In this document: positions 7,128 to 12,360 of the stretch, one piece after another
How the letters are laid out: each line of letters starts with the position of its first letter
Numbering within the stretch: position 1 is the stretch's first letter
Assembly: GCA_025938055.1 (NCBI GenBank)
Contig: JAICQC010000093.1
Location: 1 to 12,360 of the forward strand
DNA from: Anaerolineales bacterium
GTDB taxonomy: Bacteria; Chloroflexota; Anaerolineae; Anaerolineales; Villigracilaceae
Length of the DNA: 12,360 nt
Reading direction: 5' to 3'
The notes under the pieces: generated by a model
What the model saw: only the letters and a program-made list of their open reading frames with translations
The model's database searches: none
Told to the model about the DNA's origin: nothing
Position numbers and translations under genes: made by a program

Positions 7128-7179
7128 ATCGCAGCACACACTTTGTAAAAATCCTACACAAGACAGAGATCATCAAAAC

Positions 7180-7560
7180 ATGATGGAAAATCACAAAATC
7201 AGGGTCATGGTCGTAGAGGACGACGAAGCCGCCTCACTGTTCATCGCCGAAGTGCTCGAAATGGAGGGGTATGAGCCAATTGTTGTGAACGATAGTTCCA
7301 AGGCAATGGAGATTGCAACTTCCAAGCTTCCCCAGGCATTCCTTCTGGACCTGATGATGCCGCCCCCCGATGGCTTTAAACTATGCCGCATGCTGAGGGC
7401 AGACCCAACCTTTCGACGTACGCCGATTCTGATCGTCACCGCCCTCGACGATACCGATAGCCGCATCGTAGCAATTGGCGCCGGTGCAAACGATTATCTC
7501 GTCAAACCCTTCCGTATCGATGATCTGGCTGCAAAGGTAAAAAGGCTGCTCGGAGGCTGA
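7180..7560 (+). CDS. Single-domain response regulator (CheY-like receiver)
   Basis: 126 residues, exactly one receiver domain and no output domain. The acidic pair Asp14-Asp15 (VVEDDEAA), the phospho-acceptor Asp57 in LLDLMMPPPDG, Thr87 at the end of strand 4 (LIVTALDD) and Lys109 in VKPF are all present, so it should be phosphorylatable. The ATG at 7180 is preferred over an in-frame ATG at 7093, because the upstream stretch is not receiver-like and lies across the dyad and -10 box. A second ATG follows immediately at 7183. The ribosome site is weak (AGAGA about 12 bases upstream). No histidine kinase is nearby, so it is an orphan regulator that probably works by protein-protein contact. Confidence 0.9.
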   Translation: MMENHKIRVMVVEDDEAASLFIAEVLEMEGYEPIVVNDSSKAMEIATSKLPQAFLLDLMMPPPDGFKLCRMLRADPTFRRTPILIVTALDDTDSRIVAIGAGANDYLVKPFRIDDLAAKVKRLLGG

Positions 7561-7599
7561 GCCACAACCTTTCAAATCCTGGGTCAGATGTCTCCAAAT

Positions 7600-7616
7600 A
7601 GAGCACTTGCTCTTTT
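7600..7616 (+). terminator. Weak hairpin with T-run after the response regulator
   Basis: AGAGCA-CT-TGCTCT followed by TTT lies 40 bp after the response regulator stop. The stem is short and the loop tight, so a real fold would open to a 5-bp stem with a 4-nt loop. It is plausible as a weak intrinsic terminator, not certain. Confidence 0.3.
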
Positions 7617-7702
7617 CGCTTCGAAAATAAGGCGTGATGCATTTACACTCGGGGAGTTGTTAAGAAAGTCATTCTATTTCCTCTTCGCGCAACACGTAGC
7701 GA

Positions 7703-7990
7703 ATGCCAGTATCCCCGTCTATTCTAAAACCCTTGTTGTCCCGGAAACTGCCATTGACGAGAACGGTCATGTCAACAACGTGGCGTATGTCCAATGGATG
7801 CAGGAGATTGCCGTGTAGCACTATGCAGCCATCGGTGGGTTGCATCCAACGCAACTGGCAGGCGCGACATGGGTTGTGCGTGAACACAGGGTCGAATAGT
7901 TCCTTCCGGCATTTGCAGCAGAAGAGATTGAAATCAAAACCTGACTGGAACAATCTTCGTGCAATCACCCACAACGTCAAAACCAAATAA
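7703..7990 (+). pseudogene. Degraded 4HBT-type acyl-CoA thioesterase (hotdog fold)
   Basis: One frame reads PVYSKTLVVPETAIDENGHVNN and continues VAYVQWMQEIAV. This is the N-terminal signature of 4-hydroxybenzoyl-CoA/YbgC-type thioesterases, with the catalytic Asp and GHVNN intact. It then meets TAG at 7816. The same frame continues HYAAIGGLHPTQLAGATWVV and REHRVE, TAG at 7897, FLPAFAAEEIEIKT, TGA at 7942. These match the family's central strand (GATWVVRxHxVEYxxPA) and final strand (EIxxxTW). The nonsense codons fall where Glu/Lys/Gln, Tyr and Trp would be expected, each one substitution away. The likely original ATG (7703) is now in another frame, implying an indel before 7717. A 76-codon open frame from 7588 covers the first part but adds unrelated N-terminal residues. 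Inactive unless stops are read through. The 7561-7702 stretch upstream holds no gene I can recognise. Confidence 0.8.
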
Positions 7991-9209
7991 CCCTATCCCC
8001 CTCTATTCACTTTTTGCTGCGAACGCGATCTCCCTGGTTGGCAACGTGATAACGATGATCGCCATCCCCTGGTTTGTGTTGCAAACTACGGGGAGCGCTA
8101 CACAGACAGGCATCACCGGTTTCTTCACGATCCTGCCTGTGGTCCTCGCCGGTTTTTTGGGCGGCACACTGATCGACCGTTTGGGCTATAAGCGCACCAG
8201 CATTATTTCTGACCTTGCCAGCGGCGTGACCACTGCACTGATTCCACTGCTTTATTTCACGATTGGACTGGAATTCTGGCAGCTGATCATTTTAGTTTTC
8301 CTGGGTGCTCTGCTGGATACACCGGGAGGCACCGCACGCGCGGCACTGCTTCCCGAACTCGCCGAGCAGGCGGGAATGCCCATCGTACGCGCTACCTCCC
8401 TCGTCCACGTGATTGAGCGTGGGGCGCGTCTCGTTGGTGCGCCGCTGGCGGGATTTCTAATCAGCATCATGGGCACGGCAAATGTCCTCTGGCTGGATGC
8501 CGCCTCTTTTTTTGTTTCTGCTGCCATCATCGGTGTCGCCATTGCTGCACCGAAACTTGCTGAACTAGAGGAAAAAGCTGGGAAGTATTTCGATGAGCTG
8601 CGCGATGGACTCCGTTTCATTGCGCGCGATTCTTTGATCCTGTCTATCGTTATCATGGTAATGCTGACAAATTTCCTCGACGCCATCTTCGGCGGGGTGG
8701 TCCAGCCAGTTTACGTCAAGGAAGTGTTTGGAAACGCACTGGACCTGGGTCTGCTCATTGCTGCGAACGGAGGCGGCGCGGTCATCGGCGGCTTGATTTT
8801 TGCGGCAATCGGTCACCGGCTGCCGCGCCACGCGACCTTCGTAGCGGCGTTTGTGCTGACGGGGTTTCGCTTTTGGGTCTACGCACTATATCCATCGCTG
8901 ACAGTCCTCCTGATAACGACCGTTATCACCAGCATTGGGGCCGGCCCGTTGAACCCGATCATCGGCGCGGTGGAGTTCGAGCGCATTCCGCCGAACATGC
9001 GCGGACGAGTCTTCGGCGCGATCACTGCCGGCGCGTGGATCGCCATGCCGCTGGGGATGCTCCTGGGTGGAATTTTGACGGACCGCTTTGGGACCTTTGT
9101 GATGATGATCGGTCTGGCGATTTCATTTTTGATTACCACGCTGAGCATGGCATTCATCCCTGCCATGAAGGAGATGAATCGAAAGCCTCAAGCCAGCAGC
9201 TTGCCGTAA
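7959..9209 (+). CDS. MFS transporter (MFS_3/EntS-like exporter)
   Basis: 416 residues from a GTG start, with about 12 predicted membrane helices. The helix 2-3 loop carries the MFS motif A variant GGTLIDRLGYKRT (68-80). The related loop of the second half, GGILTDRFGTF, is at 370-380. The long central loop (about 198-217, LAELEEKAGKYFDELRDGLRF) has the E-x-x-x-G-L-R-F/Y signature seen before helix 7 in exporters of the EntS/MefA/transmembrane-secretion-effector group. No ATG precedes helix 1, so GTG at 7959 is the best start; only a weak GGA ribosome site is seen. The start lies within the tail of the thioesterase remnant, suggesting the two genes were once translationally coupled. Its last 22 bp overlap the end of the minus-strand glycosyltransferase. 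Substrate unknown; drug, siderophore or metabolite efflux is possible. Confidence 0.9.
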   Translation: MQSPTTSKPNNPIPLYSLFAANAISLVGNVITMIAIPWFVLQTTGSATQTGITGFFTILPVVLAGFLGGTLIDRLGYKRTSIISDLASGVTTALIPLLYFTIGLEFWQLIILVFLGALLDTPGGTARAALLPELAEQAGMPIVRATSLVHVIERGARLVGAPLAGFLISIMGTANVLWLDAASFFVSAAIIGVAIAAPKLAELEEKAGKYFDELRDGLRFIARDSLILSIVIMVMLTNFLDAIFGGVVQPVYVKEVFGNALDLGLLIAANGGGAVIGGLIFAAIGHRLPRHATFVAAFVLTGFRFWVYALYPSLTVLLITTVITSIGAGPLNPIIGAVEFERIPPNMRGRVFGAITAGAWIAMPLGMLLGGILTDRFGTFVMMIGLAISFLITTLSMAFIPAMKEMNRKPQASSLP

Positions 9210-10351
9210 ACCTTCACCAGTTTTTTTTGTGCCTGGTGCCAGGTAAATTTCGTCAGGGCGCGTTCAGTCGCCGAGTCGGACAGGCGCTGAGACAATTCCA
9301 TATCGTTCAACAGCACCAGCACCTGTTGAGCCAGATCGGCGGGGTCATTCGGTGAAAACAGCAACGCATCCACATCTTCGCGGACCAGTTCGCGCACGAT
9401 CGGCATGTTCGAGGCAACCAACGGACGCGAGGACGCCATGTATTCGAGCACCTTGATCGGGCAGGCGCCCTGAGTCACGTTGCGGTCATTGAGCCCGAGC
9501 GGTGCGATGCAGATATCCGAATCGGCAATCAGCGCGGGAACTTCATGATGAGGCACGGCGGGTTGGACACCCACGCTTCCTTCCATGCCCAGCTTGCGGA
9601 TCTGCTTCGATAAAAGCTTTCTCTGCCGCGACCGCCCGCGTCCCACGATGCGAAGAAGAACAGGCTGTTGTTCAAGAATCCTGGGAAGAGCGTGAATGAG
9701 GACATCGAGTCCCTGCCAATCGGCAAGAGTTCCGATGTACAGCAAAACTGGCAGGCGCCCCTCCCGGCTGGGCAGAGGCGACGGGGAAAAGTCTGAGGGG
9801 CTGACACCGTTCGGGATCACAGTGACGCGCTTCCGGTCGAGCCCGAGTGAAGCAATATAATCCCGCGTAACATTCGAAGGACAGATGATCGCATCGCTTA
9901 AGTGCAGCGTTGCTATCTCCTGTTCCTTAATCTTTGCCAGGAGGGTTGCGTCGATCCCGGGATAATGATATTTCAGTTCAATCGAGGGAAGTCCATTGAC
10001 CTCAAAGAGGGTTTTATAGCCGAAACGCTTTTTGTTCTGACCGATAGCCAGTCCATCCCAGATGTTACGGTAATGCACGACATCATAATTTGGATTTAAG
10101 GTAAGATGTGCAAAGACTGCCTTTCCAAAATGGATAGCGCGCTCCAGAAAGCTCTGCGAAAGGTCCTGTGGAACACGCGTGAGGCGCGCGCCTTCGATCG
10201 TATCCTCGGGCGGAAGCAAGCCGTCATTCGGCGTGAGGAGATGAACATCGAACTGACCATTGACGAGCCCGCGTAGATTGTGGAGAATATGGGTAGAGGC
10301 GCCCTTTGGGCTGGGCACAATGTCGAAGGCAGTATAGAGGACACGGGGCAT
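9188..10351 (-). CDS. Glycosyltransferase family 4 (GT-B fold)
   Basis: 387 residues from the ATG at 10351, where the protein begins MPRVLYTAFDIVPSPKGASTHI. This is the typical first strand plus 'PSPKGAS' glycine loop. Upstream in-frame ATGs (10375, 10384) would overlap the divergent gene and add unrelated residues. Further GT4 marks: HYRNIWDG; the linker VIPNGVSPSDF; LLYIGTLADWQGLDVLI; RIVGRGRSR; and the donor-site region APLGLNDRNVTQGACPIKVLEYMASSRPLVAS, where the usual first Glu of E-x7-E is replaced and K311-V-L-E-Y-M supplies the second Glu. Between the two halves sits SPSPLPSREGR (about 9755-9787), which looks like a translated palindromic repeat in a variable loop. It shares no obvious operon; its 3' end overlaps the MFS gene. 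Sugar donor and acceptor unknown. Confidence 0.9.
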   Translation of the reverse strand: MPRVLYTAFDIVPSPKGASTHILHNLRGLVNGQFDVHLLTPNDGLLPPEDTIEGARLTRVPQDLSQSFLERAIHFGKAVFAHLTLNPNYDVVHYRNIWDGLAIGQNKKRFGYKTLFEVNGLPSIELKYHYPGIDATLLAKIKEQEIATLHLSDAIICPSNVTRDYIASLGLDRKRVTVIPNGVSPSDFSPSPLPSREGRLPVLLYIGTLADWQGLDVLIHALPRILEQQPVLLRIVGRGRSRQRKLLSKQIRKLGMEGSVGVQPAVPHHEVPALIADSDICIAPLGLNDRNVTQGACPIKVLEYMASSRPLVASNMPIVRELVREDVDALLFSPNDPADLAQQVLVLLNDMELSQRLSDSATERALTKFTWHQAQKKLVKVYGKLLA

Positions 10352-10373
10352 TCCCGAGATTATAAAGGTATTC

Positions 10374-11450
10374 ATGGCGAACAACGGTTATTTCATCATC
10401 ACAGACATTTCAGGGTATACAGAATATCTCACGGGGTCTGAACTCGACCATGCCACTGAGATTTTGCAGAGTCTGTTCGATGCCCAGCTAAACACTGTCA
10501 AATTCCCTTTTGTTCTTTCGGGCTTTCGAGGGGATGCCATTTTCATGTATGTGCCTGAAACCAATTTTGTCCAGGCGCAAAGTTTTATAGAGGCACTGGA
10601 GAATTTCTATATCGTTTTTGCCGTGACTCTCCAGCAAATGCAATACAACACCACCTGCACTTGCCGTGCCTGTAAGAACATGTCCGTGCTGGACCTGAAA
10701 ATGTGTATTCATTACGGGGAATATCTGATTCAGAAGCTGGGAGATCGCGAGGAACTGCTCGGCGCGGACGTAATCATTCCACACCGCATGTTGAAAAATC
10801 ATGTGATCGAGAAGACAGGAATCAAATCCTATGCGCTCTTTAGCGAGGTCGCGGCACAGAGATTGAATTTGCTTGAATATTGCGAAAGAGTGGTGAGCCA
10901 CGCTGAAACCTATGAGCATCTCGGCGAAGTGCCTATGTGCGTGCATGACCTTCAGCTTGTCTGGCAGCGAGAGCAGGCAAAACGTAGAAAATTTGTCAGC
11001 CCGGACGAAGCCTGGCTCAGGTATGAAGCTGAGCTTCCCTTTCCCCCATCCCTGGTCTGGGAATACCTCACAAAACCTGAACTGGAAGCGGGTTTTCTTG
11101 GTTACGATTTCGCCGAACGCACAGACTCGCTGGGCGGACGCGTCCGTAAAGATTCTCAATTCCACTGTGCCCATGGCGACCTGCATGTCGATAATAAGGT
11201 TTTGGATTGGAAGCCCTTCGAATACTATACCCTGATTCAGTCGGTGCCGAATGCGCTGGAATACCTGCACACTCGAAGATTGTTCCCTATCCCTGGAGGC
11301 AGCCGTCTCTGCGTCTACGCTAGCCAGCCCGTGAAAGGAGCAAATGACGAACTCCGCGGAATCATTCAGGCAGAGTACAATCGAGGCTTTGGAAATCTCG
11401 AGGCATTTATCCGGCAGGACATCACAAGTGGCAAAGTGACCGTCAGCTAG
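10374..11450 (+). CDS. DUF2652 (class III cyclase-like) domain fused to SRPBCC domain
   Basis: 358 residues in two parts. Residues 1-195 match the DUF2652 type, related to class III nucleotidyl cyclases. FIITDISGYTEYL (7-19) holds the first metal Asp (Asp11). GFRGDAIFMYV (50-60) supplies the second (Asp54). LKMCIHYGEYLI (108-119) and LLGADVIIPHRMLKN (128-142) correspond to the cyclase LRxGIHxGxV and LGxxVNxAaR segments. An insertion with CTCRAC (Cys95, 97, 100) could bind metal. Residues about 212-350 (AWLRYEAELPFPPSLVWEYLTKPE onward) look like an SRPBCC/START-like hydrophobic-ligand domain. No membrane helix is seen. Whether it makes a cyclic nucleotide is unknown; purine-selecting residues cannot be confirmed by eye. 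AAAGG just upstream is the ribosome site. It is followed 33 bp later by a membrane protein, probably in one operon. Confidence 0.82.
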   Translation: MANNGYFIITDISGYTEYLTGSELDHATEILQSLFDAQLNTVKFPFVLSGFRGDAIFMYVPETNFVQAQSFIEALENFYIVFAVTLQQMQYNTTCTCRACKNMSVLDLKMCIHYGEYLIQKLGDREELLGADVIIPHRMLKNHVIEKTGIKSYALFSEVAAQRLNLLEYCERVVSHAETYEHLGEVPMCVHDLQLVWQREQAKRRKFVSPDEAWLRYEAELPFPPSLVWEYLTKPELEAGFLGYDFAERTDSLGGRVRKDSQFHCAHGDLHVDNKVLDWKPFEYYTLIQSVPNALEYLHTRRLFPIPGGSRLCVYASQPVKGANDELRGIIQAEYNRGFGNLEAFIRQDITSGKVTVS

Positions 11451-11483
11451 TACTGTATCACCTGCGACCCTGGAGAAACATTC

Positions 11484-12360
11484 ATGGAAACACTGCTCTG
11501 CATCAGCGCAATCCTTGCAGCATTGCTCTTCTTTTATCTGCTCAACACTGCCCGCAAAAAGAACACGCCGCCTGCAGCCGGAAAAAAAGAGTACACACCT
11601 GTCTATCTCTCGATCGCAGATGACCCGGATGCAGTGATCGAGGGGATGGATAAATTTGTCGCGGAAGTCCAGAAGACAGAATCGGCCGGCGACAAACGGC
11701 GCTGGGTGCCCCTCATCATCTTTTTTGGTGGAGTCACCTTGATGGGGATCGACGGGGTGCTGCTTCTGCTTGGATATGCGTCCATTGTATTTACGGCAGG
11801 CGGGATAGTATTGTGGATCGCGGCATGGGTCATGGCGCGCAACCTGCGCGAGAGTGATTCGCATGATTTCTCACCAAGATATACAGGTACGAAACAAATC
11901 CTGCATACTCTGCGTGACGATCTAAAACCCGACTCTTCCTTTCTTGGTCACCTCGACCTGACGGGCGCAATGCTCGACACCAAGGTGGCACGCGAGACTA
12001 AAGACACCCGCGAACGCATAACACAACACTTCCGCGATGAATGGCTCTCCCTGAAAGCGAAACTCTACGATGGAAACATCCTGCGCGTGTCTGCCGTCCA
12101 AAAATCAAAGAAGCGAAAATCCTACTGGAAACGCAGCCAGATCAGCGGCAAGATGAAACTCAAGCCCGAAAAATACAAAGGGTCCGCACAGTATCTGAAG
12201 GTGCGCATCGCTGTCAACCCGGAGCTCTATGAGATCGTTCCAAGCACCGAGTTCCGGCAAGGCGTCAATATCGGTAAATACACTGTTTCGCAGTTAAGGA
12301 CCGAAGGCGGTATTGTCAACGTCACTGCAAGTTCGCCGTTCGAAGAGATCGAGCCCGAAC
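11484..12360 (+). CDS. Unrecognised membrane protein, N-terminal 292 residues (partial)
   Basis: An ATG at 11484 with GGAG eight bases upstream opens a frame that runs without a stop to the window edge, so the C-terminus is missing. Residues 2-21 are a hydrophobic N-terminal helix (LLCISAILAALLFFYLL) followed by positive charges (RKK). A 50-residue polar stretch follows, then two more helices at about 74-97 and 100-118, with basic KRR before and R/N/R after. The remaining 170 residues are soluble and very basic in one part (KSKKRKSYWKR near 207-217), with alternating beta-like segments towards the end. I recognise no family. The tight spacing to the DUF2652 gene suggests co-transcription. Good ribosome site, sensible codon use and a long open frame make it a real gene. 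Confidence 0.82.
   Translation, partial: METLLCISAILAALLFFYLLNTARKKNTPPAAGKKEYTPVYLSIADDPDAVIEGMDKFVAEVQKTESAGDKRRWVPLIIFFGGVTLMGIDGVLLLLGYASIVFTAGGIVLWIAAWVMARNLRESDSHDFSPRYTGTKQILHTLRDDLKPDSSFLGHLDLTGAMLDTKVARETKDTRERITQHFRDEWLSLKAKLYDGNILRVSAVQKSKKRKSYWKRSQISGKMKLKPEKYKGSAQYLKVRIAVNPELYEIVPSTEFRQGVNIGKYTVSQLRTEGGIVNVTASSPFEEIEPE

Noticed and set aside
7093..7179. Longer form of the response regulator starting at 7093.
   Set aside because: The extra 29 residues lie over the dyad and -10 box and do not resemble receiver-domain sequence. The protein from 7180 is already a complete receiver.
7588..7818. A 76-codon frame as an independent small gene.
   Set aside because: Its second half is the start of the broken thioesterase. 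The first half has no family resemblance and no ribosome site, so it is not treated as a functional small protein.
10488..11864. A 458-codon open frame on the minus strand opposite the DUF2652-SRPBCC gene.
   Set aside because: Its translation is rich in Cys, His and Arg, without recognisable domains. The plus strand here carries clear cyclase-like and SRPBCC motifs plus a second gene with a good ribosome site, so this is a codon-bias shadow.

Overview
The window looks like an ordinary chromosomal stretch of a free-living bacterium. The moderate base composition, short directional gene clusters, and mix of a MoxR/VWA pair, GT4 glycosyltransferases, a DUF2652-type protein and a B-box-like zinc-finger protein suggest Chloroflexota (Anaerolineae-like). 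That assignment rests on family resemblance alone; there is no rRNA or marker gene to prove it. No phage, transposase, CRISPR array, tRNA or rRNA was seen.

Layout. Positions 1-1845 are a minus-strand cluster: an EamA/DMT-type transporter, then (4-nt ATGA overlap) a diacylglycerol-kinase-family lipid kinase, then (1 nt later) the first 18 codons of a probable GNAT acetyltransferase that runs off the left edge. A divergent intergenic region (1846-2026) with a small perfect inverted repeat separates it from a plus-strand radical SAM/SPASM protein (2027-3091). This converges, with a 3-nt overlap, on a small minus-strand zinc-ribbon protein (3088-3369), which is itself divergent from a GT4 glycosyltransferase (3395-4552). 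Next come a MoxR-family AAA+ ATPase (4621-5577, own promoter and strong RBS) and a CoxE-like VWA protein (5651-7027). They form the usual ATPase/VWA functional pair and are separated by a palindromic repeat-like element.

Positions 7028-7179 hold a strong stem-loop, an adjoining concentric dyad and a -10 box before a stand-alone CheY-like response regulator (7180-7560). A 4HBT thioesterase follows at about 7703-7990. It is broken by three in-frame nonsense codons and apparently by a frameshift at its start. An MFS exporter starts at a GTG inside the remnant's tail (7959-9209) and overlaps tail-to-tail by 22 bp with a minus-strand GT4 glycosyltransferase (9188-10351). Divergent from that is a plus-strand pair: a DUF2652 cyclase-like/SRPBCC fusion protein (10374-11450) and an unrecognised multi-pass membrane protein that is still open at the right edge (11484-12360).

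The genes do not form one pathway. The best-supported working units are the MoxR/VWA pair, the transporter/lipid-kinase cluster and the DUF2652-SRPBCC/membrane-protein pair. The least explained items are that last pair, the dyad structure upstream of the response regulator, and the thioesterase remnant, whose reading frame is largely preserved despite three stop codons.
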